64,000 nucleotides of DNA, from NCBI RefSeq assembly GCF_016919165.1, contig NZ_JAFFPS010000070.1, forward strand, positions 3,566-67,565, in the 5' to 3' direction. The notes under the pieces were generated by a model that saw only the letters and a list, made by a program, of their open reading frames with translations, made no database searches and was not told the DNA's origin. Source of the DNA: Leptospira chreensis (lineage in GTDB: Bacteria > Spirochaetota > Leptospiria > Leptospirales > Leptospiraceae). Shown here in pieces: positions 17,690 through 26,238 of the stretch. How positions within the stretch are numbered: position 1 is the first letter of the stretch; each line of letters opens with the position of its first letter. The position numbers were made by a program, and so were the translations under genes.

Positions 17690-18568
17690 CCCCCACCCCC
17701 TTCTTCGCTTCTTTCTTCAAATAATCCACTGCTTCCATTGCAAGATATCCCGCTTTGAGAATCGCTCGTGGATTGTTTTCCAAGATACTCAACCAAGACC
17801 CAATATATTCTCGATGTTGCAATTCTCCACTAAATCCAAATTCACCTGCAAAGATGGCTGAGCATAATTGCGACTACCACTAGAGAAACCTCGGTTCAAT
17901 CTGTGATAAGCACCAGTCCAATGGCCTAACTCATGTAAGTAAGTGGCCCAGTATTCGGTTTCACTTCGAAAATACGTTTTCTTGGGCATACGAATCGTAT
18001 CTAAAGGGATCAAGTAAGACGCTTGCTCCACACCGGATTCTTCCATATTGTGATCGATCGATTGCACAAACTGATTGATTCCCTCGGATCCATTTTGGAT
18101 CGTCTTTGTTACAAACAAATCATATTCATTTTCGGGAATATTGATTTGTGCAATGTTTAAGACTGAAAACGTCTTGTGAACCAAATACGATTTGTAGTAG
18201 AGTGGTGCCTCCTCTTGTTCTTCCTCGATTCCCTCCACTACATGTTTCTTCTGGGCATAAACGGGAAACTTTACATGACAAGGATACAAAACCTCTGTCT
18301 TTGCAAATTCCCCTTCTCTCAAGGAATAACCAAGGCTATTCCATTGTTTTTCCGTTGCCCAAGCAGGATAGGTAAACCCAAACCGCAACAAACTGTCTGT
18401 TAACCAAAAGGTATTCAGTAAACCATATTGTTGTTTCGTTTTAACGTTCTTCGGAAATCCAAAACTCTGCCAAGGTTTGACCCACTGCCCAAGACTACCC
18501 GACTCAATGGCCGCCATCACATCGTTTGTAATCTTCCTAATAATAGTTTTTGCATCCTTCTCTTTCAT
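17682..18568 (-). pseudogene. ArdC-like antirestriction gene, frameshifted
   Basis: From the ATG at 18568 the product starts MKEKDAKTIIRKITNDV and continues AIESGSLGQWVKPW, the ssDNA-binding N-terminus of ArdC. It later carries the zinc-protease motif HELGHWTGAYHRLNR. In ArdC proteins this is followed by a Y-A-x-EELVAE segment that gives the third zinc ligand. Here, just after RNYA, the frame changes: the original frame runs to a stop at 17789, while the expected C-terminus (FAGEFGFSGELQHREYIGSW, ending KKGVGVT) is in the +1 frame down to a stop at 17682. The EELVAE segment is missing, so a small deletion rather than a sequencing slip seems likely. An upstream start at 18688 is possible but adds a non-family leader. 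ArdC protects plasmid DNA from restriction; here it is probably dead. Confidence 0.75.
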
Positions 18569-18723
18569 AACAATAGGTGTAACCAAGTCCCCAAGAGTGT
18601 CACAATCCTCGAAAAAAATTTTCGAAGTAACGGTGGGCCGAGTCCCGATATGATACTTAGAACTAGAATTTGTTGGAAAAACTAGCACCTATATTGAACC
18701 AGAAAGAGATCAAAATTTAATAG

Positions 18724-19278
18724 CTAACTCCCAAACATAGGCGGTAGTCGCACCGTAAAGTTTTCCCAAAAGACCCGGTCCTGTTTGGCCAAGCTCTCAG
18801 GTCCACCGGCCGACTGGATCCGAATGCGAGTGGAAGGTGCCAATTGGTTTGTCCAATGCAAAAACTCTCTCCATACTTCCAAAGGATTCTTTGTACTTAT
18901 GTTATGTACCTTTGTTGTACTAAGTACAAAAGGAACTGCTGAAACTTCCGAATCTGCCTTGGATTTTTGTAAGGGAGCACTTGGTTTTGTTTCCACTACT
19001 GGTTCGGATCCAATTCCTAGGCAGTAGGACATTTCGCGTCTCCTTCCATCGAAAGAAAGTTGTGAGATATAGTTTCGTTTTTTCAATTTGGAAATCATCC
19101 GGGAGATGGTATCTGGTTTTTTCCCAAGCAGTTTCGCAAAATATGTGTTCGATGCAAAACACCCTTTTGCCAATGTTAAAGATCGAATTTCCGAAAGTAG
19201 ATACTTTTCAGAAACACTCAAATCCACAAGGCATTCAATCTCCCTGGGTATCCAAATTCCTGTTCGGTTGGTTTTCAT
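18724..19278 (-). CDS. Winged-helix replication-initiator-like protein (paralogue of 58307-58837)
   Basis: 184 residues from the ATG at 19278, chosen because an AAGGAA ribosome site lies 6 bases upstream and the paralogue starts at the same place. The first 90 residues form an HTH/winged helix: GIWIPREIE, LLSEIRSLT, CFASNTYFAKLLGKKPDTIS, RMISKLKKRNYI. This is the pattern of plasmid or phage replication-organiser N-termini. The rest is variable and ends WENFTVRLPPMFGS. The region upstream is rich in hairpins and short repeats, and parAB lies 4 kb away, so a Rep function is plausible. A simple transcription factor is the alternative. Confidence 0.65.
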   Translation of the reverse strand: MKTNRTGIWIPREIECLVDLSVSEKYLLSEIRSLTLAKGCFASNTYFAKLLGKKPDTISRMISKLKKRNYISQLSFDGRRREMSYCLGIGSEPVVETKPSAPLQKSKADSEVSAVPFVLSTTKVHNISTKNPLEVWREFLHWTNQLAPSTRIRIQSAGGPESLAKQDRVFWENFTVRLPPMFGS

Positions 19279-20028
19279 TTTAGGTTCCTTCTTCCAAATG
19301 AACACTGACTCCGGCTACGAGCATCTGGTCGTTTTTATGCCTATGCATTCATCGAACGCATTACTCCCCTACTCTACTGGACTTCGGTTTTTAAAATGAG
19401 ACAAACCTTCGGTCAAAGTAAAATTTAGAAAGTTTGGAAGTTCTTTCGAACGTCCTTTCGGAACTTTTTTAAGGAATTCCGAGTTAAGTCATAACGGCTT
19501 TGTGGTAGAGCCGTGTCCGGCAGTGTTAACCGAACGATCCCTAAATGTACCGATGTCGATAAACTGTCAATAAGTAAAAGAGACATAAATCTGGAATTTT
19601 CACCCTGACCCAAACGAAGGTTCGGAGGTGGTTTAAATTGAAACTGGTCTTGGAGGAGAAATTTGCCCTGGTTGGCTACCACACCTTCCAGGGCGTTTGA
19701 CTTAACCCGATTAAGGATTACTTACGAACTATCTTAACCGAAGTACCAAAACAGTACAAGCATTTTTTTTACTAGATACGTCGTTAAGCCTAGTTCGTTA
19801 GGTGAGAGGATATTTCCTTACAAATATGGGCGCCTCACATGGGTTAGTGTGATTGAAGTGGATTTTGGGCGTGACCGCGCTTTCCGCTTCAATCTTTCCA
19901 AATCATTATTAAAACTATAATTGTATTTTTAAAAGGAAAGGATTTCCGCTGCAATCGCTGGCGCATCACCTTGGCTTGAGTATCTAAAATGTAGGGTTTC
20001 TAAATCAATTCCCAAATTTCGAAGTCTG
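19279..20028. other. Structured 750-bp gap, possible replication origin
   Basis: No convincing gene. It contains three direct copies of TTAACC(C)GA (19526, 19702, 19734), a short hairpin ACGGCT/AGCCGT at 19494-19514, paired stems GTGAG/CTCAC and ATATTT/AAATAT at 19802-19837, and an 11-bp stem at 19851-19894. It lies upstream of the winged-helix Rep-like gene. Origin function is inferred from structure and position only. Confidence 0.4.
19851..19894. repeat. Long hairpin in the possible origin region
   Basis: Arms GATTGAAGTGG and CCGCTTCAATC pair with one G-T mismatch around a 22-base loop that contains GGGCGTGACCGCGC. No T-run follows, so it is not a normal terminator. It may be an origin element or part of a dispersed genomic repeat. 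Confidence 0.5.
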
Positions 20029-20325
20029 TTACTTTTTATTTTCTGGCAAACAAACAATTCGATTGCAATCAGCAATACAACCTTGCCGTGCTGAATCCAA
20101 AGATTTCCCTCGATTTGTATAGACATAAGCCGAACTCGTACAATTCGACATACACTGTTGTTTCTCTTTGCAGTTTAAATTTATGTTCCCACCGAAAGTT
20201 TCGTAATAAGGATGGACCGGTTGTTCCTTAGAAAAATCAATTGGCCCGTTTCCTTTTCGTTTGTCTGAAAACGCTGTAAGTGGAAATAGAAAAATGAATA
20301 TTATAAGAAAAGACAAGTGTTTCAT
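20029..20325 (-). CDS. Small exported cysteine-rich protein
   Basis: 98 residues from the ATG at 20325, selected because it gives a clean signal peptide (MKHLSFLIIFIFLFPLTAFS) and follows the upstream gene by 10 bases; a longer frame to 20448 only adds non-coding-looking sequence. The mature part has six cysteines, including a CxxxC (CMSNC) and CNRIVC, suggesting disulfides in the periplasm. No family recognised. Last gene of the short minus-strand run 22868-20029. Confidence 0.6.
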   Translation of the reverse strand: MKHLSFLIIFIFLFPLTAFSDKRKGNGPIDFSKEQPVHPYYETFGGNINLNCKEKQQCMSNCTSSAYVYTNRGKSLDSARQGCIADCNRIVCLPENKK

Positions 20326-20335
20326 TGGTAAACTA

Positions 20336-20992
20336 TCATTCCGATAGAATAAATGAGATTTTGTGCCAAGGTTCAGGATTTGGAAGTGGTTTTGTGGTTT
20401 CTGCCAAAACAAACGATTTTGAGTCCCCATACACAGGTGAGTCGTCAAGTGCTGAGTGGCGTAAAACTTTCATTTCATTATTTGTGAATGTAAAATGAAT
20501 AAAGCTACCTTTGCTATCGAAATTCGAATCGTTGATTTCGCAGTCAATTCGTTTGATAACGAATTGTTCTGTTTTGGTTCCTGATTTATCAATAGGGTCC
20601 TCAAATAAATAAATACCATCTTTACGATAAATTTTAGCTTTTTGTTTCCAAATATTAATCGTTCCATCAGGACCATGCTCTACAATTTTGATTTCTCCCT
20701 TTCGATTTAAATGAAACTTCATTCCATAATCTCCAATATCCCAAGTCTTTCCGAAAAAATAGGATTCAATCCCCTTTTCTTTGATTTCTTGGATAGCTTT
20801 TATACAAGAAAAATCTTCCTTTTTCTCCAAACATTTTTTCCCATAATAAAAATTTTCACTACCGTATTCGTTGAGCCCGATAGGTTTGCATTTTGTTTCA
20901 AGTTTTTCCAAAGGGAAACTTGGATTAATCGGTATTTGTTTACACAATATCAAGAATAGGTTAGTTGCTAACAAAAATTTTATTACATGCAT
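20336..20992 (-). CDS. Putative lipoprotein of unknown function
   Basis: 218 residues. The N-terminus MHVIKFLLATNLFLILCK is a signal peptide ending in a relaxed Leptospira lipobox (L-I-L-C). The body is mostly beta in appearance and has cysteine pairs (CKPIG, CLEKK, FSCI, CEIN). No known domain. It sits between two other exported products and is probably transcribed with them. Confidence 0.6.
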   Translation of the reverse strand: MHVIKFLLATNLFLILCKQIPINPSFPLEKLETKCKPIGLNEYGSENFYYGKKCLEKKEDFSCIKAIQEIKEKGIESYFFGKTWDIGDYGMKFHLNRKGEIKIVEHGPDGTINIWKQKAKIYRKDGIYLFEDPIDKSGTKTEQFVIKRIDCEINDSNFDSKGSFIHFTFTNNEMKVLRHSALDDSPVYGDSKSFVLAETTKPLPNPEPWHKISFILSE

Positions 20993-21039
20993 TCGTTTTT
21001 CCCTGTCATTAGTGATAATTTCATTATATCAAATTGCAC

Positions 21040-21621
21040 TCAATAGAAAGTAAAAGTATACATATAACATTTTCTTAGAAATCCATCTGGGCACCGAAAT
21101 TTGAAATCTACTTTTCGTGAATGTGTTTCGGGTCGTTGTATTAGTCCTCCTATTAATGCCAGATCGACTTCACTTTCCTTGTTTTCACCCTCAGTGGCTA
21201 AGAATCTGATTTCGAGGGACTTTTCTAGCATGTCTAACGGAGAAGAAAAATGAAGATTTGATAAACTATTTCCGCCCAAAAATGATAACCTTCTTCGCAT
21301 TTCAGTAGAATCAAAAAACAAATCGCAAGCTGAGAACAAGTATTTTACTTCTAAGAATGAAGTGCTACGTTGAAATGTTCCATTCTGCCTTTCCCCAAAA
21401 CTAAAGTTGACAGTATCATCAAAATAGTTAAGTAGAGTGATACAGTCTTTGTTTTTGATTGTAGATAGAAATTCTTTAAAATACGTCGCTTCTCCAAGCT
21501 TTTTATCGATGACGATTCGTTGTTTTTTTTCTTCTTCTGGATTGATCTCCAGAGAGATTTCTTTTTCAGAGCAAGAATTTAAAAAGATTCCTAATAGAAC
21601 GAGTAAATAGATTAGTTTCAT
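21040..21621 (-). CDS. Putative lipoprotein of unknown function
   Basis: 193 residues. Signal peptide MKLIYLLVLLGIFLNSCS ends in lipobox LNSC. The ATG overlaps the stop of the preceding gene by four bases (ATGA), so the pair is translated together. The mature part contains a region like a small NTF2-type fold (FKEFLSTIKNKDCITLLNYF), but this is a weak impression. No function assigned. Confidence 0.65.
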   Translation of the reverse strand: MKLIYLLVLLGIFLNSCSEKEISLEINPEEEKKQRIVIDKKLGEATYFKEFLSTIKNKDCITLLNYFDDTVNFSFGERQNGTFQRSTSFLEVKYLFSACDLFFDSTEMRRRLSFLGGNSLSNLHFSSPLDMLEKSLEIRFLATEGENKESEVDLALIGGLIQRPETHSRKVDFKFRCPDGFLRKCYMYTFTFY

Positions 21622-22868
21622 TGGACCACTGTGCTCCTAAGACAATCGGAGGATAAAATATCTTCTATTGAATAGGATGACAATCGATTTTCTGTAATGC
21701 CGTAATGGATTCGAAAGGGAAACGACTTTTGGCCCTTTCCTTCTTTGCTTTCGAGGATAAATGTAACTAGATAATCAAAGTCAAATCTATCAATTTCCTC
21801 TCTTGGGTTTTGTTCCCGTAGTTTCACATTGTCGGGCTGGATTTTAATTTGAATTATCTTGTGTTTATAAAGATCCTTAAATCCACAAAAGGAGTCATTT
21901 AAGATTCTATTATGAATATTTTCATACAATTGTTTGTGATCTCTAACATCTTCCCAGTCATTGTATTCTTCATTCATTTGATTTGCAGAGAATTTTAAAA
22001 ATTTATAACCCAATCGTCTCACAAATACAAACAAATCCTCCCGTTCGAAAGAATTTTTTAATTCCTTTGCATGATTTGTAACATATGTTTCTGCTATTTT
22101 ACGAGGATTGATTCGATTGATTAAAAACTTATATCTAATAAATGGGTTTGGGTTCTCATAATGAATACCTGGCTCAATTTCATAAATATTTGTAAGTATC
22201 TCGGAATACCAACTTTCCTCCCCCGATTTTAAATTATGAGCAGGGCAATGATCGATATAACGAGTTAAGTAGTAAAGTGGCCGCATTGGCCTATTGAAAA
22301 ATTTAACGTTTAATAAGAAAGAATGAGGAGTTTTTGATTTTGGATTTATGCGGATCAAATATGTGACATCAATGGGAGTAAAGTTATCGTTATCATCAAT
22401 GCGTATGGAAGTAGGTTTCTCGGATTCGTATGGCAGTATATCCATACCATCAAAATGTATGTTTAAAAACTTATCATATGAGCAATAGGGATCCGCTCCG
22501 TTCTTTTTGTAAAAGGTTTCCCATTTTTCTAATAAAAATTCAAAATCTGGATCAGAATCTTCTAAGTTAAGTTTAGTTTTTAGTTCCGTTTTAACAATAT
22601 TAGTCTTTCTTGCAATTGATTTGAAATCTTTGTTTTTTAGAATTTCTATAATGGTATCTTTGAATGGAAGCACATGTTCTTTTGCAATTCTGAGTGGATC
22701 CAGATTGTGTTTTGTGAATCCCCTTTCAGCATCCAGGTCGGAAGTATATACAATTCCCAGAGCTAACATTTCTTCCTTTTTGACATTTAGTTTGAAAAAA
22801 TCTGTTTCTTGGGACATGATTTCCATGGCAAAAAAGAGGAGAATAAGGATAAGTGAAATATTTTTCAT
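21618..22868 (-). CDS. Exported protein of unknown function
   Basis: 416 residues from the ATG at 22868. The frame is open to 23219, but the internal ATG is preferred since it creates a signal peptide (MKNISLILILLFFAMEIMSQ) and frees the parA control region. The product is rich in charged and aromatic residues, with no recognised domain. It is coupled by an ATGA overlap to the lipoprotein gene downstream. The four genes 22868 to 20029 look like one small export operon, read away from parA. Confidence 0.6.
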   Translation of the reverse strand: MKNISLILILLFFAMEIMSQETDFFKLNVKKEEMLALGIVYTSDLDAERGFTKHNLDPLRIAKEHVLPFKDTIIEILKNKDFKSIARKTNIVKTELKTKLNLEDSDPDFEFLLEKWETFYKKNGADPYCSYDKFLNIHFDGMDILPYESEKPTSIRIDDNDNFTPIDVTYLIRINPKSKTPHSFLLNVKFFNRPMRPLYYLTRYIDHCPAHNLKSGEESWYSEILTNIYEIEPGIHYENPNPFIRYKFLINRINPRKIAETYVTNHAKELKNSFEREDLFVFVRRLGYKFLKFSANQMNEEYNDWEDVRDHKQLYENIHNRILNDSFCGFKDLYKHKIIQIKIQPDNVKLREQNPREEIDRFDFDYLVTFILESKEGKGQKSFPFRIHYGITENRLSSYSIEDILSSDCLRSTVVQ

Positions 22869-23053
22869 CTGAATTTGTTTAATACTCCTGATTGCCAAGA
22901 TAGACAGATTTATGAATAAGAAATTAAGCTTCAAAAACCGTTCGCTTTTTGGTATTTTCTTAGTAGATGCTTCCTTCGGTCGATTCATTTTCTTGGAAAT
23001 ATTTATAATAGGAAAGGTGAAATGTTGTTTCTTGGGCCGAGTGTTGTATTGCC

Positions 23054-23074
23054 AAAGTATCACCGTGATCCCTT
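23054..23074. promoter_or_regulatory. Candidate parS/operator copy 1
   Basis: A 21-base site that differs at only 2 positions from the perfect palindrome inside parA at 23384-23404; the right arm GTGATCCCTT is identical. It lies 69 bases upstream of the parA start, the usual place for a ParB site or autoregulatory operator. Confidence 0.45.
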
Positions 23075-23094
23075 GGTCTTTTTTGATCCCAAAA

Positions 23095-23118
23095 AGAATT
23101 AAAATTTGAATTAATTCT
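23095..23118. promoter_or_regulatory. Inverted repeat upstream of parA
   Basis: Perfect 8-base arms AGAATTAA and TTAATTCT around 8 bases, ending 24 bases before the parA ATG. This position would overlap a promoter or leader, so it may be an operator for ParA autoregulation. Confidence 0.35.
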
Positions 23119-23142
23119 GAATTGGTTCTAGGTTGGTATTTG

Positions 23143-23877
23143 ATGAAAATTATAACTTCGGCAAGTTTAAAAGGTGGCGTCTCAAAAAGCACGATTTCTA
23201 TTTTTTTGGCATTAGCCATCAGCCAGTTAAAGAAAAAAGTATTAGTGATCGATTTGGATCCTCAATCTTATTCACTTACCGATTATTTTCTGCGAGATCT
23301 TTCTGTCGAAGAAATTGATAAAAAAAATGCCTACCAAGCATTTTCCGATCGCAAACAATTAAAGGAATGTATGTTCCAATCCCAAGGGATCACGGTGATC
23401 CCTTGTTCCCCTGATTTACAAGACTTAGGTTCCGAAACACAACACGACCCGGGTCTACTGCTTCGTTCCAAAAAGGAAATTTCAGCATTATCATTTGACT
23501 ATGTCATCATCGACACTCCACCGTCTCCGGTGTATGAATTCAAAATAGGTCTTTATGCTGCCGATATTGTTTTGTCTCCACTTACTTATGATCGTTGGAG
23601 TTTGTCCGGACTTTTGAAAGCAAAGAAACAGGTGGAACTAGTTGGTCGTTCTGGACTTAAACCTCCAAAACACATAGCGGTTCCATCTATGGTTTCCGAT
23701 AAAACCAAGGATGATGTTGTCGATATTTTAAAAGAAGGGAAATTTAAATTCACTAAAGCAAACATCACTAGGTCTGCGGCTGTTCAATCCGCAATTATGA
23801 AAGGGATTGCCTTAAAAAGTGGATCGAAATCAGAACTAGAATTTGCTGCTCTTGCTTTCGAGGTAATTTCATTATGA
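23143..23877 (+). CDS. parA: ParA-type partition ATPase
   Basis: 244 residues from the ATG at 23143; an upstream TTG at 23122 is less likely because MKIITSASLKGG is the normal family start. The deviant Walker A KGGVSKST spans residues 10-17, with the signature lysine at 10. Walker B is VLVIDLDPQS, and a second acidic motif VIIDTPPS follows near residue 127. There is no N-terminal DNA-binding extension, so this is a type Ib-sized or chromosomal-sized ParA. Its stop overlaps the parB start by four bases. The gene itself contains a perfect palindrome (see 23384-23404). Role: segregation of the replicon, ATP-dependent nucleoid binding. Confidence 0.88.
   Translation: MKIITSASLKGGVSKSTISIFLALAISQLKKKVLVIDLDPQSYSLTDYFLRDLSVEEIDKKNAYQAFSDRKQLKECMFQSQGITVIPCSPDLQDLGSETQHDPGLLLRSKKEISALSFDYVIIDTPPSPVYEFKIGLYAADIVLSPLTYDRWSLSGLLKAKKQVELVGRSGLKPPKHIAVPSMVSDKTKDDVVDILKEGKFKFTKANITRSAAVQSAIMKGIALKSGSKSELEFAALAFEVISL
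23384..23404. promoter_or_regulatory. Candidate parS copy 2, perfect palindrome within parA
   Basis: Arms AAGGGATCAC and GTGATCCCTT flank a single central base. A near copy lies at 23054-23074 upstream of the gene. Perfect 10-base arms conserved against coding constraint suggest protein binding, most likely by the adjacent ParB. Confidence 0.5.
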
Positions 23878-24731
23878 GTGCTAAAACAAAAAAGTCAGCT
23901 ATGTTCGAGTCCCTAGGACAAAACATTTTAGTTTCCAACAAGGAAACCTTTTCACTCCAAAACCAAGCAAACAAAAACTGGGAACTAAGCCCAGTTCGGA
24001 ATGCCAATGTATCGGATCTTCTTGATCATCCCGACAACATCAAGTTCTTTGACTATTGGGATAAATCCAAAAAGGAAGATGAATTGGCTTGGTCACGATT
24101 TGTGGATCGAATCAAAAAAGGTGGAATCCACGATCCTCTCATCGTATTTGGACCAAGAGCAAATGCCGTTGGATTTTCCCTCAAGCCAAACACTCTTATC
24201 ACTGGCCACCGAAGAAAAAAAGCTCTCAAAGAACTTGGTATCTTGGAAGCACCTGTCCGTTACATCGAAGGAAAAATCACACTTCGCGAACTAGAAGTAT
24301 TGATGTTGTCCGACAACTTTGACAGAAGGCAAATCAAAGACCCGGCACAAGTCATCTACATCCTAGTGAATCTTTTTCCTGACACCTTTCAAAAAGACAA
24401 TCGTGGTGGAGATGTATTATCAAAAGACAACAAAACACTTGCCGAGATTTCCAAAACACATGGAATCTCTGTCCCTCAACTCAAACGTTACAAGGCCGTT
24501 TACAGAGAAGCCTTACGATTGGTACAAAGTTCGAAACAAAATAGCCCAGGTCCATCGGAGTTCAAACAGGCTTTAAAAAACTTGGCAAATAAAAGGAAAG
24601 TTTCTATAAATTCAAAGCAAAAGATGGATATCAAGACTCGATTTCTGGCTCGTCTGCCTTTTTTGGATTCAAAGTTAACTAAATCCGAGCAAGCGAAATT
24701 ATTCCATGCGATTCAAACGCTTTTTGGGTGA
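23874..24731 (+). CDS. parB: ParB/RepB-type partition protein
   Basis: 285 residues. The N-terminal nuclease-like ParB fold contains GGIHDPLIVFGP and the GHRRKKAL box near residues 108-115, the arginine-rich CTP-binding patch of ParB proteins. A central HTH follows (LAEISKTHGISVPQLKRY, about residues 195-212). The C-terminus is basic. Four-base overlap with parA shows one operon. It should bind the palindromic sites near parA and load the ParABS complex. Family is clear; it is closer to plasmid RepB/ParB than to chromosomal Spo0J. Confidence 0.85.
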   Translation: MSAKTKKSAMFESLGQNILVSNKETFSLQNQANKNWELSPVRNANVSDLLDHPDNIKFFDYWDKSKKEDELAWSRFVDRIKKGGIHDPLIVFGPRANAVGFSLKPNTLITGHRRKKALKELGILEAPVRYIEGKITLRELEVLMLSDNFDRRQIKDPAQVIYILVNLFPDTFQKDNRGGDVLSKDNKTLAEISKTHGISVPQLKRYKAVYREALRLVQSSKQNSPGPSEFKQALKNLANKRKVSINSKQKMDIKTRFLARLPFLDSKLTKSEQAKLFHAIQTLFG

Positions 24732-24869
24732 ATGTTTATTTAGAATTATGTCACATTGATTTATTATAAAATTCATCCCTTGTAATATATTTATTAGCTA
24801 TCTGATCATTTTATCATGTGAAAGATTTTTGGCTTTCCAAATAAATATGGATTTTATATTGAATTTAAA

Positions 24870-25604
24870 ATGGAAATTTTTCTATTCAATAGAGATAGTA
24901 GGGTAAAGTTTCGCGTAGATTCTCCTTTGCATATCACATTAAAAGATAAGGTAGACCATTTAACCGAATACTTGGCTTCTCCGATTAATGGTGTAGTTGT
25001 ATCGGAAAAAAATATCGAGAATTTGCAATCCAGACTAAACTCTGCTTTTCCTCAAAATGCATATATGGACACGTATCGTGATCCTCAGTTTTTTTATATT
25101 GAAGATAGAAAATCGGAAAGTTTATTTATAGGTATTTTTGAAATTGAAATTTTAAAAATACCTATTTTGGAGATAGATTTATTGTCAAATTCGGTTTCGC
25201 TCTCCAAGGGCCCTTCGTTTTCACTGGGCAAGCCAATAATTCTTCTTCATGGCAATAAATTGAGTTCTAGAAGGGTGGTTTTTGAAATATTAGATTCAAT
25301 TATTATTAAATTAAGAAAAGAGGTATTAGAATATAATAAGAATATTCTGGTGTCTTTTTTTTATCCTTTATATATTCCAAATGGAGTTATGTCGGAAGAA
25401 TTTATTTGGGATATTTCTGGGCAATTGTTTCGCCTATTTCAAATTATGAAGACTGGGGTTGTCGCAAAAGAAGACTTAATCAACTTTTTATCCAGAATGC
25501 AGATTCCATATAGAAAACGCAGAGATAGGCTATATATAAAACCGAGCCAGGGTACCGCTAGCTTCGTTTCTAAGTTCATTGTTGAAAAAATGGGGAATAA
25601 TTAA
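24870..25604 (+). CDS. Unknown protein upstream of the giant toxin gene
   Basis: 244 residues, starts MEIFLFNRDSRVKFRVDS. No signal peptide or membrane segment is visible, so it is probably cytoplasmic. The mid region alternates beta-like and helical segments (GIFEIEILKIPILEIDLL), and the end is basic (YRKRRDRLYIKPSQGTASF). I recognise no family. It precedes the 25643 gene and the 3616-aa protein on the same strand with short gaps, so it may be a chaperone, export helper or regulator for the giant protein; position is the only evidence. Confidence 0.6.
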   Translation: MEIFLFNRDSRVKFRVDSPLHITLKDKVDHLTEYLASPINGVVVSEKNIENLQSRLNSAFPQNAYMDTYRDPQFFYIEDRKSESLFIGIFEIEILKIPILEIDLLSNSVSLSKGPSFSLGKPIILLHGNKLSSRRVVFEILDSIIIKLRKEVLEYNKNILVSFFYPLYIPNGVMSEEFIWDISGQLFRLFQIMKTGVVAKEDLINFLSRMQIPYRKRRDRLYIKPSQGTASFVSKFIVEKMGNN

Positions 25605-25642
25605 ATAATTTAGTCGAGAAAAATTTGTTGTATGTAAGCTAA

Positions 25643-26227
25643 GTGCGAATTATATCAGTTAGGATGCGTAAATTGTTAACCAATCTGTCGTTAGTTGTGC
25701 TACAATTATTATTGTGGACGGATGGATATTTTGGGTCAACAGAAAAGAGAAATGCTACATTTGTATCGCATGCGAATTGGGAGACAACGGAAGATCAGGT
25801 ATATGCTCCTAGCGATAAAGAAGAGAATATTTGCAAATTTTCGTCATGTTCTATAAGTGAATTAGTAGAAAAGACGGACAAGTTTCTGTCTTATTCTTTT
25901 AGCGACATAATAAATAAAGAATACGAATTTCTGGCGTTTGATGCGAACAGGAAGCACGTATTGTCTGTTGTGACCGCATCCAAAACAATCCAACCCAGCG
26001 AAGGAAAAGATAAAAAGGAAGAAGGCCACTTTGTAGTGGGTAACTTACTTATGTTAACTTCGATTGAGAAGTTAGAAAGACAAATTCCTTCTTATGCAGG
26101 ACCGGCAACTAGCTATAAACATAAGTTAGTCGTAGGTCATCTGATCTTAGTTCACAACAGAACACAAACCTCAGAAATTTTAGCAATTATAGAGAAATAT
26201 ATTAATTTACCGCCCCCGGTAGCTTGA
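25643..26227 (+). CDS. Exported protein coupled to the giant toxin gene
   Basis: 194 residues from a GTG at 25643; the ATG at 25664 (MRKLLTNLSLVVLQLLLW) is a good alternative and gives a cleaner signal peptide. The mature part has a CKFSSC pair and is otherwise unremarkable. The stop at 26225-26227 lies just 11 bases before the ATG of the giant gene, and the ribosome site of that gene (GGAG at 26228-26231) follows the stop immediately, so the two are co-translated. It may help secretion of, or sit at the surface with, the giant protein. No family recognised. Confidence 0.6.
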   Translation: MRIISVRMRKLLTNLSLVVLQLLLWTDGYFGSTEKRNATFVSHANWETTEDQVYAPSDKEENICKFSSCSISELVEKTDKFLSYSFSDIINKEYEFLAFDANRKHVLSVVTASKTIQPSEGKDKKEEGHFVVGNLLMLTSIEKLERQIPSYAGPATSYKHKLVVGHLILVHNRTQTSEILAIIEKYINLPPPVA

Positions 26228-26238
26228 CGGAGAAGCAG

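Noticed and set aside
17584..17796. Separate 70-aa gene on the minus strand
   Set aside because: It is an off-frame shadow across the end of the ArdC relic and the convergent gene; the +1 frame carries the family C-terminus instead.
22869..23219. N-terminal extension of the exported protein at 21618
   Set aside because: The internal ATG at 22868 gives a proper signal peptide; the extension would run over the candidate parS site and the parA control region.
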